64,000 nucleotides of DNA from Prorocentrum cordatum (GCA_963575745.1 CAUYUJ010001736.1:70167-134166); one strand, 5' to 3'. Positions 1 to 10,630 are shown, numbered from the stretch's first letter. Translations and numbers: made by a program. Notes: generated from the letters alone by a model not told the origin.

Positions 1-155
1 GAGGAGGGGGAGCAGGAGGAGGAGGAGGAGGAGGAGGAGGAGGAGCAGGCGGAGGAGGAAGAGGAGCAGAAGGAGGAAGAGGAAGAGGAAGAGGAGGGAA
101 AGGAGGAGGAGCAGGAGGAGGAGGAGGAGGAGGAGGAGGAGGCCTCGGTCGTCCA
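1..155. repeat. (GGA)n purine microsatellite
   Basis: Imperfect GGA/GAG array with occasional GCA and GAA units that runs off the left window edge. It joins directly to a block that is duplicated at 15.73 kb. Confidence 0.95.
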
Positions 156-268
156 AACAGACGACCGCGTCGACGACGACGACGATGACGACGACGACGA
201 CGACGACGACGACGCGGTGGGCGCCTTCGGAGGAGGGAGGCGGGACTGTCGGCCCTCGGCAGGGCGAC
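141..268. repeat. Duplicated block carrying a (GAC)n tract, copy 1
   Basis: About 128 bp that recurs nearly unchanged at 15727-15842. Both copies follow a GGA array, share a GTCGTCCAAACAGAC stretch and a (GAC)n tract (longer here, about 171-213), and end in a shared CTCGGCAGGGCGAC. Beyond that point the two sites diverge completely. No coding role is supported. Confidence 0.85.
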
Positions 269-934
269 ACCGATCGCTCTGGGGGCGCTTGGGAGCGCCC
301 AGACGTCCCGGCGGCCGACCCGAGTTGTCCGCCGTCCGTGGCCCAGGCTTTTTTGGCCGCTGTTCTGGAGGCCACGGGGCAGGGGAAGTTTGTCATCAAA
401 ATGCACACCATCTCGAATGTGGTCTTAACCGGCTACCTTCATGACTCGGCGGGATGGCGATGGGGGAGCCACGGCAAGGGAGGACAGAATTTTCCGAACT
501 CGTTAAGCATATGAATAAACACAATCGCATGATGGATGGCTTGTGTATGTTTTGTTCAGTGGGCCCTTTCTCTCTTTGACTATACCCCCCTCGAGTCTAT
601 TCGATATCGATTACTTACATCACGAAGACCTCCCAGAAGTTGCTTCCCAATCCTTCGCGTTTGGCGACATTGCGTCCACCAGCTCAGGTAGTGGCGAGGC
701 GTCCCGGCTTTCTTAAAAGGCCCATCAAATATTGTTACATGTTGTGATCTGCGCGACATGCTATTAGAACGGTTTTGACAGAGACGGCTTGATTTCAGCA
801 CATCGGCGTTAGGTCCTAAGAATTACGTTGTTGTTATCAATGCATGCTTCTTTTGCTCTGATCGCACGCCGTGGCAAACGTGTAGGACTGCCGGGACCAT
901 CGGTCCCTGCTCAAGACGTTGCTTCCTCATCTCA
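269..934. other. Unassigned, no gene seen
   Basis: GC-rich to about 400, then closer to 50% GC. No conserved protein, RNA or repeat recognised. Confidence 0.5.
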
Positions 935-1118
935 GTATCCTTTATCCGACCCCCATCCCCATCCCCATGCCCTTCGAGACCCCCACCAGATTGCCACCCC
1001 AGTTGGGGATACACTCCTCGAAACTCGAAGGGAACGACCTATATCCCCATCCAAGGGGGGAAATCGGCCAGTGGGGCCCAGGCCGCGCCGTTGGGGATGG
1101 GGATCGGTTAAACGATAC
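935..1118. mobile_element. MITE-A copy 1 (184 bp)
   Basis: Terminal inverted repeats of about 28 bp: the left end starts GTATCCTTTATCCGACCCCC and the right end is the near-complement ending CGGTTAAACGATAC, about 25 of 28 positions pairing. A possible 3-bp target duplication TCA lies at 932-934 and 1119-1121. The core (CAGTTGGGGAT, ATCGGCCAGTGGGGCCCA) is shared with the copy at 1721-1890. No coding capacity. Confidence 0.8.
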
Positions 1119-1147
1119 TCAGAACAGCGCTTGAACAGCGTGTATTC

Positions 1148-1345
1148 GGCGTCACCCCAACATACTTATGCTATGTGTGTGTGTCGCCCACGGGGGGGGA
1201 CGCGCGCACCGAGAAATCTTACAGTATATGCGTCGTGGCGGGCGCTATCTGGCCACACCGCTCGGGCAACGATACACTACAAGATGGGTGTACTATATGT
1301 TCGGGTCGGACGCGCGCCTCCAAGGAGGACATACAGTGAGCGGCT
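1148..1345. repeat. Dispersed repeat M, copy 1
   Basis: Shares an ordered series of blocks with 26061-26240, including CGGCGTCACCCC near the left end and TACTATATGTTCGGGTCGGA near the right end. Intervening positions have diverged. Terminal structure unclear. Confidence 0.7.
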
Positions 1346-1720
1346 TGAATAAGGAGCACCTACTTTTGAAAAGGGGCTCGGTCGTTCCTTGGGTTTGCAT
1401 GCGTTATGTACAGTTCCTTATGCGTTATTTGTTATTTATCGTTCCTTATGCGTGACTCCTTGGGATAAAAAAAGGGGCTTCTAGTTGTCGTTCCTTAGGT
1501 CAGGCCGATGACTGTATAGTATCAGCATGCCTCGGTGCGTCCCACCCCTCGGCCCGCCCGCCTGCCGGCGAGGAGTCCATGTCTCCGTACGGCATCCGGA
1601 TCGTGCAGGCGCGGGGCGCCGGGCCCTGCGGGGCTGCGCGCGCGGGGGGCCGGCGCTGCTCCCACCTGGGGGGGCCCTTCCAGCGGCAGGGCGAAGATCC
1701 AGGCCGCCCACGTGTGTCGG
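1346..1720. other. Unassigned, short CGTTCCTTATGCG motifs
   Basis: Three loose copies of GTTCCTTATGCGT occur at 1380-1460, then GC-rich unique sequence. No gene supported. Confidence 0.4.
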
Positions 1721-1890
1721 TATCGTTTCACCGATCCCCATCCCCATCGAGGCCCCCACCAAATTACACCCCCAGTTGGGGATGCACCCCTCGAAGCCCG
1801 AGGAGTGCGGCCTGTGTCCCCATCTAGGGGGTTAGATCGGCCAGTGGGGCCCAGCTCGCGCTGGTGGGGGTGGGGATCGGTTAAACGATA
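1721..1890. mobile_element. MITE-A copy 2 (170 bp)
   Basis: Same family as 935-1118. The left end TATCGTTTCACCGATCCCCA pairs with the right end GGGGATCGGTTAAACGATA. The core shares the CAGTTGGGGATGCACCCCTC and GGCCAGTGGGGCCCA blocks. No clear target duplication. Confidence 0.8.
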
Positions 1891-1941
1891 ATTACTCACC
1901 ACATGCAAGCAGTGGCGAAACGTCCCGACTCGCCCGTAGTT

Positions 1942-2140
1942 GGCGGCGAGCGCTGTGGGGGGAAGTGAGAAGGAGAAAGCCTTCTCAAAAGGCGGCGGGA
2001 ATTCTCAGACGCCTTCCGGCCTTCTGAAAAGTGCTTTGTGTCATCGGGGAAGGCTGAGGAAACTTCTCAGAAGGCCGGGGATCTCCCGAGCTGTCTGAGA
2101 AGGCCCGCCTTTTCTCATTTCCCCCCCAGGCGCGCCGCCG
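1942..2140. mobile_element. MITE-B copy 1
   Basis: About 200 bp. Left end TGGCGGCGAGCG followed by GGGAAGTGAGAAGGAG; right end is the approximate complement (CTTTTCTCATTTCCCC, then CGCGCCGCCG). The interior is full of CCTTCTGAGAAGG-type short palindromes. Two further copies lie at 14475-14660 and 19221-19422. Confidence 0.8.
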
Positions 2141-2349
2141 ATGTAGGCCCACGAGAGAATGTTCTGACCCCGTTGTGCGCCACCCAGCGCGCACCGCTAC
2201 TCACAAAGTACCTTCTCGCAGACGTCTGAAGACAAACATGTCTCCCTATATGTAATGGATCGTAGATCCCCCGCAGCGGATCCGGGCCACTTGCGAGCAG
2301 TTACTTTGCGAGTCCGTGGAACGCGCTTGTCTCGTGTGTCTTGCGTTAC

Positions 2350-2500
2350 GTCGGGCGTGTTTTTCTACAGAAGGAATATTCAAAAATAGTAAAACATAGT
2401 CTGGGGACTTTTTTGAGTTTTTTTTTGTTTTTTGTTGTTGTTGACATTTTGGGGTATTTAACTTCCGTCCAAAATCCCTCTGCAGGGGGACAGGCCCGAC
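2350..2500. mobile_element. MITE-C copy 1 (151 bp)
   Basis: Left end GTCGGGCGTGTTTTTCTACAG; right end CTGCAGGGGGACAGGCCCGAC, inverted relative to each other with some mismatches. The interior contains ATTCAAAAATAGT and TCTGGGGAC, shared with copies at 4827, 10198 and 29440. Non-coding. Confidence 0.8.
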
Positions 2501-2592
2501 TTAAGGCTTCCGCGAAAGGCAGCGCCGAGGCCCCGCTCGGGCGACCTCCCGCGGGGGGCGGGGGGGCGCCGACGGGGGGGCGGTGACCTTCT

Positions 2593-2800
2593 GTTGGATT
2601 GTGGAAGTCGATTCATGGAGGGGAAGCCTGTTGCCAAGTAATTTCCAGATGTCCAGAACCTGTGCTACAACTGTTTGAAGATATACAAAAACATGCGTCG
2701 AGCATGATCGGGGCATTTCATCCGACATGTTGAGACACATTTTTTAAATTCGATGATCGGACTGTCAGGGCGTCCACTGTCGTGGCGTCCACGACTGTTG
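2593..2800. repeat. Dispersed repeat N, copy 1
   Basis: Shares TTGTGGAAGTCGATT, GCCAA-TAATTTCCAGATGTC, TTGAA-A and GTCCAC/ATGTCGTGGC blocks in the same order with 14764-15015, where a TA microsatellite is inserted. Function unknown. Confidence 0.7.
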
Positions 2801-4667
2801 GCCGAGGGGCGGCAGAGACGGCGGCGGCCCTGGCCGGCGGTTTTTTTTCGTTCTCGGGCCCGGCCGGAGGGGCTCCCGTCGCCGCGGCTTGGAGGAGCCC
2901 CGGGAGGCGGGTCGATGCCACCAGCAGGTGGACATGCGCGGCACCGGGCGTGCATACAGACTGGGTAGTCGAAGGCCAGACTGTCAGATTGGATTGGGCC
3001 CCAAGGGCCAATCTGGCCCGGCCAAAATTGGATGATTTGGGTTATTCGCCAGACTGGATTCGCGTTGGCTCCCTCGCCAGATTACCCGCGTTTGCCAGTT
3101 CGGGCCTGCCAGATTGGCGCCAGATTGGCTTCGACTACCCAGACAGCGGGCCTGGAGAATACTGCGGCAAAAGGCCGGGCTGCAAGAGCTCAAGCAACCG
3201 TCGCATACGATGTAGAGCAGACGCAAGGAGAAGGAACACCAGGCCCATCGAGAGGAAACCAGCAATCTGATTGTCACCGCCCTGCTGCCCACTGAGTAGT
3301 ATTTTGTCAAGCGCCCTAGCTATCGAGCATTCCGCGATGACGTTGAGACCAGGACGCAACAGCTGGCGGAGCTGATAGTTCAGGGGTGCCAGTCTTGCTC
3401 AGCGGCCTCACTAGTTATCAGTATCGAAATGGACTGTCTGGTGCCTCGAGCCGTCGGAGATCTAACGAATGTAAGTAGCAAGTCGCCTCGCAAGAAGAGG
3501 AAGTGGTATTGCTCTCCACACAAATGTGCGACACAACTCACGGGTTGATGTACGAGGAGGCCATGTTTTACGGTTTCAACTCTTCTCGACTCCTCGCGGA
3601 TCCCCACCAGCAAGTTGGGAACGAGACTCCTCACGAGCGGCCGCGATGCAACAAACTACGAGCGCTACACGCTGGAGCGCTTCCTGCTCCGCACCGGCGC
3701 CCTCAATCGGAGGGAGGAGAAGCGATACCAACACCACCAGGGGGCCCACCTCCAGCGAGGAGGTCCACGATGAGTCCCCGAGCGAGAGACTGGGGATGTC
3801 TCGAGCGAGAGGGGCGGACCACGCCACCAGGTAGACCCCCCTTGCCTCCGCGAATCTCCTCGCCTTGATGGTGTTGGTGTCGCCTTTCCTTGTCCCTACT
3901 CAAGCTGGGGAGAGGGGCTCTTTGCGGCCCACCCGTCGCCTGCGGCGGCCGCTGGCGCCCTGGCCTCCAGCAGTGGCCTGGGCCCGAAGCGGAGAGGACC
4001 TGGACCTGGCAGCCCCCAGCAGCAGAGCGGCTTGAAGCGCCCGGCTCCGCGCCCACCCGTTGCCTCTCGGTTCTGGGCCGGGCTGGAGGTCCTCCCCGAC
4101 TGGTGAGGTGGTCGTCCTGCATGCCGAGTGGCCATGTTGACCGAGAGGCACCGCCTGCTTGGAGCACGCTGCTTGCCGGCGGTGCCCGCGGGTATTGTTT
4201 TCGCTCTGCGAAGTCCCCAGCTGCCGCTAATGCCCCGCGCTGGCACTGCACCTGTGGGCTACACCCCAGTAAAAGGTCCCCCCTGTCGAGGGTTGCTGGA
4301 GCTGCCCCAGGATTTCGGAGGCCCTGGGCCCTCTGGGCCTCGTGCTCCTTGGGAGCCCTGGGGGCCTCCTGCTGCTGCTCCTCCCCCCCATCCTTTTCCT
4401 CATCCCCCCCCTCCTTCCCCCCCCCCCTGGGGAATCCTGGGGGCACCTTGGGCACGGGGCACTTCTGGCAAAGCCCGTCACTGCGGGCGCCATGGCCCTC
4501 GCCCACCGCACCGGCGCGGCCCTCGGCCTCGAGCTGCGAGCGGACCCGGGCCCCCCGCACCCGCCTTTTCGGAGGCCCGCGCCGCTTGGGGGGGGTTGCC
4601 TGCGCCTTGCCCTGCCCTGCCTGCGGGCGCCGCGCGAGGGAGGTCAAATCACTGAGAGCAAGAGGAC
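2801..4667. other. Unassigned GC-rich stretch; CCAGATTGG motif cluster
   Basis: At 2970-3140 the motif CCAGA(T/C)TGG recurs at least six times. From 3700 to 4670 both strands stay open over several hundred bases, but the translations are Arg/Pro/Gly-rich with no recognisable domain, so no gene is called. Confidence 0.4.
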
Positions 4668-4822
4668 CCCTGACCGCCCTGACAGCACGATGCGGACGTG
4701 GCCTCACTGAGGCCCCCGTTTTCACGTTTAGGGGTCATAGAAGTGGCCAGTTTGGCCCGGCCACCATCCATAATGTTCCTGGCCCTCCCAACTCAGGTCC
4801 CCTCCCAAAGGGTTATAGGGTT
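4668..4822. repeat. Dispersed repeat B, copy 1
   Basis: Contains ATGTTCCTGGCCCTCCCAACT followed by CAGGTCCCCTCCCAAAGGGTTA, the conserved right half of a family also seen at 28866-29035, 29088-29160 and 54928-55116. It abuts MITE-C copy 2. Confidence 0.7.
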
Positions 4823-4826
4823 AAAA

Positions 4827-4980
4827 GTTGGGCCTGTCCCTCTACAGGAGACAGATTCAACAATAGTCCAACAATAGTCTGGGGACCATCTTCTGATTCT
4901 TTCTTGACCATGTGGGAGTACTTTCTTTGAATCTTTTGTACTCTTCGCCCACGGTCCCCCTGTAGGAGGGCAGGCCCGAC
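4827..4980. mobile_element. MITE-C copy 2 (154 bp)
   Basis: Left end GTTGGGCCTGTCCCTCTACA, right end CCTGTAGGAGGGCAGGCCCGAC; the inner 18-20 bp pair almost perfectly. The interior has the family TCTGGGGACC block. Confidence 0.85.
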
Positions 4981-5440
4981 CTGAGGCCAATCCTCGAGGG
5001 GCCCCGCCCCCACCTCCGCCGCGCGCGGTGGAGGCGGCGCCCGCCCGTGGCCCCTGCAAGAGGCGCCGGCCCGCCCCCGAGGCCCCAGAGCCCTGCGGCC
5101 GCGCCGCCACCCCCCGCGGGGCCGCGCCGCGGCGCCTCTCCGGGGGGTCCCACGGCGCGGCCCCGCGCGGGAGGCCGCTCCAGCGCGGGCCAGCCTGGCC
5201 GAGGGCCCGGGCGAGGGGCGCCGCGCTGTGCGGCCGCCTTCCCCGGAGCCCCTGCGGGCCCGTGTCCTCGGAGGCCTCTGCTGGGGGGGGGGGGTCACCA
5301 AGAAGTGGTAGAAATTACGGCCAGCAGGGGCGGATTCCAGCCATGTGGGACTAGTCCCAACCAGCAGCTGGTGCCAAGTACAACCGCTTTGGAAGCTTCT
5401 CGGGGGTGACTTGCAGGTCCCTCAGAATCTCTGCTTCTCT
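4981..5440. other. Very GC-rich stretch, no gene seen
   Basis: Several frames are open because of base composition. No conserved protein visible. Confidence 0.4.
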
Positions 5441-5880
5441 GCTGAAGAATTGGAGGTTAAAGGCTGTTTCGAGGCTCCTTAGAGGCTCCTTGGAGACACC
5501 TTACTGGCTCCCTCGAGGTTCCTTAGAGGCTCTTTAGAGGAGCTTCCAGGATGTCTGAAGGATTTCTGGAGGATCGCTTAGGACTTCCAAGGCTTTCCAA
5601 GGATTTCCGAGGATCCCTGAGGGTTCGAGAGGATTTCAGAGGATTCTGGAAGGATTCCGGAGGATGTCTAACGGATGTCTGAAGGATTCCTGAAGGATTC
5701 CAGAAGGTTCCTGAGGATTCCAGAAGGCTTCCTGAAGCATTCCTGGAGAATTTCTTAGAGTTCCTGAAGGATTTCCGAGGCTTCCTGAAGGATTCCTGAA
5801 GGACTCGCGCAGGAGTCCTGCAGGAATCCTGCGGGTTCCCGAAGGATTCCTGTGGGTTCCTGCGGGCGCGGGACTCTCCG
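5441..5880. repeat. Degenerate GGATTCC(T/G)GA low-complexity repeat
   Basis: A run of 10-14-bp imperfect units around AGGATTCCTGAAGG and GAGGCTCCTTAG. Minus-strand translation is a Ser/Arg/Asn/Pro periodic peptide, a shadow of the repeat. Confidence 0.8.
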
Positions 5881-6460
5881 GGCTCCGAGGGCGACGCTTC
5901 CAATGGAAGCGTTTGGTGCCCTCGGGGCCTCGACGAGCCCCAGAATCCCTGGGGAGGGAGCGTGGGGGCGAGCGGGTCGCCTTGCCCCGCGCCGCCGCCG
6001 CCGAATCGTTCTGTACCCGCCTCCTTCCACACCCCCTAAGGCGACGCTTCCAATGGAAGCGTCTCGTGCCTTCGTGGGTTTGGAAAGCCATGGGGGGGAA
6101 GCCGAACGAGTCACCTTCCCCTCCGCCGCCGAGTCGTTCGGCCCCTGCTTCCTTGTCTGCGGGCGCGTGATTCTCCAAACTCCCGAGGGCGACGCTTCCA
6201 ATGGAAGCGTTTCGTGCCCTCCGGGGGTTTCGGGGAGCTCCCGCACCCATGTGGAGGGAGATCGTGACCGAACGAGTCACCTTGCCCGCCGCCGCCGCCG
6301 ACGAGTCGTTCGGCCCCTGCTTCCTTTCTGCGGGCGCGGGATTCTCCAAACTCCCGGGGGCGACGCTTCCAAAGGAAGCGATTCGTGCCCTGGGGGGGTT
6401 CGGGGAGCCACCGGACCCATGGGGAAAGGAAGGATGGCCGAATGGGTCACCTTGCCCTCC
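5881..6460. repeat. About 150-bp tandem satellite, four units
   Basis: The block GCGACGCTTCC begins at 5891, 6041, 6189 and 6360 (intervals 150, 148, 171). Each unit holds the near-palindrome CTTCCAATGGAAG, then a CACC(C)TTGCC..CGCCGCCGCC block. Units are diverged but ordered. Confidence 0.85.
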
Positions 6461-6529
6461 GCCGCCGCCACCTTCCCCACTTCCTTCTCGAATGCAGGTT
6501 CAAACAAACACATCACCGCTTGACAGGAT

Positions 6530-6627
6530 AAGGAGGAGGAGCAGGAGGAGGAGGAGGCGGAGGAGCAGAGGATAAGGAGGAGGACGAGGAGGAGGACGAG
6601 GAGGGGAAGAAGATGAGGATGATATTT

Positions 6628-6707
<80 letters not shown>

Positions 6708-6718
6708 GGTGGTGGTGG

Positions 6719-6809
<91 letters not shown>

Positions 6810-6812
6810 GAA
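6530..6812. repeat. Compound microsatellite (GGA, TTG, GGT, GCT, TTG)
   Basis: GGA/GAC-rich to about 6610, (TTG)n 6628-6690, (GGT)n about 6691-6720, (GCT)n 6719-6779, (TTG)n 6781-6810. The successive blocks differ by one base per unit, as in stepwise array mutation. Confidence 0.95.
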
Positions 6813-8565
6813 CATTATTTATTCTAAAGAATAATTATTGTTGGGCCCCCTGGTGCGCGCCCCCCCTGCGCCGCCTAGGCCGCAGCTACATTTTCATCAT
6901 TTTCGTGAGGAAGCCTCAGAAAAGAGGGTGTGTACAGGATCCGGTTGTTTTGTTGTAATCCGCTTTCCCTTGCAAAAAACAATAGAAAATGACATTTCTT
7001 GTTCTAATATAATCAAATTTCAAGAATCCCTTGCAAAAAATAAGGTAAAGTGGACATTCGCGCGCGCAAGACGAAATCCTTCCAAAACCTTAGTGTTCGC
7101 AGCGATTTTAACATAAAAACATCAAAAAACCAATGGTTTTTCAACAAAAAATTGTCAAAATCTCATCCCGCGCGCTCTTGCGGATTCGTAGGAAACCCAA
7201 CACTGTTTAAACATTTCTGTCAACGGGCTTTTGCGAGCAACTTCTTCGAGACAACCATCGGGACAACCATATCCTCTCTCTCTCTCTTGTGTATTCCCAC
7301 ATCCCTCAGGAATTTGCCCTAAAGATGTGATCAACTATCTTGTGAGTACGTATCATGTGTATCATGTGTATCATGTACCATATGCATCATATGCAACAGA
7401 TGTTCTGTGGAAGGCTTAACAACTTCTGTGGGTTAACAAGGCTTAACAACTTCTGTGGGTGTACGAACGTAGGCTTAACAACTTCTGTGGGTGTGTACTC
7501 CACGCCAGTGTAGTAGCCACGGTCGTCCGCAGGCCACGAAGTGAAGTGTCCGAACGTCATAGGGCGGGAAGCTGGGTGTGGGTGGTGGCGAAGAGTCGTG
7601 TGGATATTTGGTAGAGCTTGCACTGCCCCCCCACAAAGTGGGGGTATTGGCTGGCGTCGCATGAAAACCCTGGCACTGGTGAGAACACTGAGCGTTCGGG
7701 TAAAGTGATTGTTGTTGTTGTTGTTGTTGAACATTATTAATTCTAAAGAATAATTATTGTTGGGCCCCCTGGTGCGCGCCCCCCCCGCCGCGCCTAGGCC
7801 GCAGCCACATTTTCATCATTTTCGTGAGGAAGCCTCAGGTAAAACGATGTGATCAAGATCCGGTTGTTTTGTTGTAATCCGTTTTCCCTTGCAAAAAACA
7901 CTATAAAATGACATTTCTTGTTCTAATATAATCAAATTTCAAGAATCCCTTGCAAAAAATAAGGTAAAGTGGACATTCGCGCGCGCAAGACGAAATCCTT
8001 CCAAAAGCTTAGTGTTCGGAGCGATTTTAACATAAAAACATCAAAAAACCAATGGTTTTTCAACAAAAAAATGTCAAAATCTCATCCCGCGCGCTCTTGC
8101 GGATTCGTAGGAAACCCAACACTTTTTAAACATTTCTGTCAAACGGGCTTTTGCGAGCAACTTTTTCGAACTTCTGCGACAACGGTTGCGCACCTGCCAG
8201 GGCCATCATCCCTGTCAAATAATACCATGCGGGACACATTCGTTTTTTCTTCGCGCGCGCACGCCGAAATCTCCAAAAACCATTGGGTTCTGTGGGTGTG
8301 TACCCCACGCCAGTGTAGTAGCCACGGTCGTCCGCACGCCACGAAGTGAAGTGTCCCAACGTCATAGGGCGGGAAGCTGGGTTTGGGTGGTCGCGAAGAG
8401 TCGTTTGGATATTTGGTAGAGCTTGTAATGCCCCCCCACGAAGTGGGGGTATTGCCTGGTGTCGTATGAAAACCCTGGCACTGGGGAGAACACCACGCGT
8501 TCGGGTAAAATGATTGTTGTTGTTGTTGTTGTTGTTGAACTCTCATTCTTGAAGAATAATTATTG
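6813..8565. repeat. Direct duplication of a 0.8-0.9-kb block
   Basis: Two copies, about 6813-7720 and 7721-8565. TTGGGCCCCCTGGTGCGCGC starts at 6841 and again at 7760 (offset 919). GTGTGTAC(T/C)CCACGCCAGTG starts at 7491 and 8296 (offset 805), so copy 2 lacks about 114 bp. Each copy is bounded by a (TTG)n tract plus GAACATTATT-type sequence. Parts are AT-rich, with ATAAAAACATCAAAAAACCA and a palindromic CCCCCCAC(A/G)AAGTGGGGG. No protein recognised. Confidence 0.9.
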
Positions 8566-8688
8566 TTGATCCCCCCCACCGGTTTTTTTCGATTGAAGTG
8601 CCACCCCCGGGGCTCGCACTTTGTTTTTTCTCAAGGAAAGTCTTCCTGCTCAAACTGTGCCCCTGCCCCCCGGGCTACAACAACAACG

Positions 8689-9110
8689 GCTCCCGCCTGA
8701 GACTTCCTCGATTTTTACTCAGGACCCCCGCTCCCGCCTGAGACTTCCGCGCAATTTACTCAGGAAAGGCGCTCCCGTCTGAGACTTCCTCGCAATGTAA
8801 TCAAGACCCCCGCTCCCGCCTGAGACTTCCGTGCAATTTACGTGGGAACGGCGCTCCCGCCTGAGACTTCTTCGAATTTTACTCAGGACCCCCGCTCCTG
8901 CCTGACATTTCCGCGCAATTGACTCAGGAACGGCGCTCCCGCTTGAGACTTCCTCGCGATTTAGTGAGGACCCCCGCTCCCGCCTGAGACTTCCGCGCAA
9001 TTTGCTCAGGAACGGCGCTCCCGCTTGAGACTTCCTCGCAACTTAGTCAGGGCCCCCGCTTCCGCTTGAGATTTCCTCACAATGTACTCAGGACTGCGCT
9101 CTCGCGTGCG
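8689..9110. repeat. 41-bp tandem satellite with two alternating variants
   Basis: GCTCCCGCCTGAGACTTCC-type units start at 8689, 8730, 8771, 8812, 8853, 8894, 8935, 8976, 9017 and 9058, exactly 41 bp apart. Units ending in CAGGACCCCC alternate with units ending in CAGGAACGGC, so the higher-order unit is 82 bp. There are no unique spacers. Confidence 0.95.
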
Positions 9111-9484
9111 ACGTCCTCACAAATTATTCTGGAATTGCGTTTCGGCGCTCAGGAACCACGCACGCGCCAAGGACGCCTTCACAACGTGGTATCTTCCCTC
9201 TTCCTTCGTCCTTCCCCCTCCCCTTCCTCCCACTCTCCCTCGTTCTTCCCCTCCTCCTCTTGCAGGGCCCGCGCCAATTCCAATGGCGGGCAGAGAGATG
9301 TACGCCCCCGAAGGATTGTCCGCCCGTTCCGGTTTGCCCGTACGTCTAAGCCCGCCGGCCCCAGCAAAGAGAAATAATCCCCCCGAAAGGGGTGTGATCG
9401 AAGACGAAGAGGGCGGGTATCGAGGGTGTAGGGTATACGTGTTGAATGACTCGCGGGCAAGTAAGGGCGTACAGCTTTAAATTG
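9111..9484. other. Unassigned, no gene seen
   Basis: Short CT-rich patch at 9195-9260, otherwise unique sequence with no recognised feature. Confidence 0.4.
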
Positions 9485-9795
9485 GTTGTTGTTGTTGATG
9501 TTGATGATGATGATGATGATGATGTTGATGATGATTATGATGATGATGATGATGTGATGATGATGATGACGAGGATGCGGATGGTGATGGTGATAATGAA
9601 CATGAATGGTGGCGCTGACGATGATGCTGACGATGATGACGACGATGCTGCTGATGAGGGTGATGGAGGTGATGACGACGATGCTGATACTGATGCTGAT
9701 GGTGATGACAATGATGATGGTGATGATGATGATGCTGATGATGATGGTGAATCATGTGATGATGACGAGGCTGATTATGGTGATGATGGTGGTGG

Positions 9796-9827
<32 letters not shown>

Positions 9828-9965
9828 ATGATGATGGGGAGGAGGAGGAGGAGGAGGAGGAGGAGGAGGAGGAGGAGCAGGAGGAACAGGAGGCTAGGGA
9901 GGAGGAGGTGGAGGAGGAGGAGAAGGAGGAAAAGGAGAAGGAGGAGGAGCAGGAGGAGGAGGAGG
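9485..9965. repeat. Degenerate (GAT)n followed by (GGA)n
   Basis: GAT/GAC/GCT triplets to about 9836, then GGA to about 9965. Every frame is open and translates to poly-Asp/Glu, poly-Met or poly-His, so no gene is called. Confidence 0.95.
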
Positions 9966-10197
9966 TCGACCCTGCCCTGCGGACGGACCAGGAAATCAAC
10001 ACTTTCCCACACGACCTCTCTTGGGCGAACCACAACGGTCAGCGCGGGGCGCGCGACCAGGGCACTGGGGTCGACTGGGAGGCCTCGAGGGCGAGGCGGC
10101 GGGCGGACTAGCGAGCCCGTCGAAGCAATTTCAGGTGGCACCCCCGGGCAGTGGCGAAGACGCGTGGGCAGCGCGGCCCCCTGGACATCATCTTCAA

Positions 10198-10381
10198 GTC
10201 TGGCACGTCCCTCTACAGGGGGAATGTTCAAGCATAGCCAACATACTAGTTTAGGGACGTTTTTTTGTTGTTTATTATTATTATTACAATATTATTATTA
10301 TTAGTATTATTATTATTACTATTTTAATGCTAGGGTGGAATATTCTTAATCGTTCGCCCAGAATCCCCCTGTAGGGGGACA
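10198..10381. mobile_element. MITE-C copy 3 with internal (ATT)n
   Basis: Left GTCTGGCACGTCCCTCTACA and right CCCCCTGTAGGGGGACA are the family ends. The interior has TTCAAGCATAGCC and TTTAGGGACG, then an (ATT)n tract at 10265-10325. A GCGCGGCCCCCTGGACAT block flanks both sides (from 10171 and from 10383), possibly a long flanking duplication. Confidence 0.75.
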
Positions 10382-10444
10382 GCGCGGCCCCCTGGACATT
10401 ATCTGTGGGATCACTGGCTGTTGGGGCGGGCGGGCGCGGGCTTG

Positions 10445-10630
10445 TACAGCCAACCCGCGTAGTAAGGTTGGCCAATCTTCCCAAGGGTACCCTTGCATCC
10501 TTGCCTCCTGGGTCCATCCTTGGACACTTTCGTCGGCCGCGCCCCGCTCGAGAAGCATCCAAACGGGCGTCCAAGGCCCTTGCATCCTTATATCGCGCAT
10601 CCTTACTATCCTGGTCGAGTGTAGGCTGTA
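10445..10630. mobile_element. MITE-D copy 1
   Basis: Left end TACAGCCAACCCGCGTAGTA, right end CCTTACTATCC..GTAGGCTGTA; TACAGCC/GGCTGTA and TAGTAAGG/CCTTACTA pair in inverted orientation. The interior GGGTACCCTTGCATCCTTGC block is shared with 13180-13320 and, more distantly, with 11885 and 23909. Confidence 0.7.

Noticed and set aside
3703-4725. 340-codon minus-strand and 346-codon plus-strand open frames
   Set aside because: Both are open because of high GC, and neither shows a domain or a sensible helix/strand pattern. Left unassigned.
8689-9110. CRISPR-like array
   Set aside because: Units are contiguous with no unique spacers and the context is eukaryotic; plain satellite DNA. The same holds for the 73-bp array at 33521.
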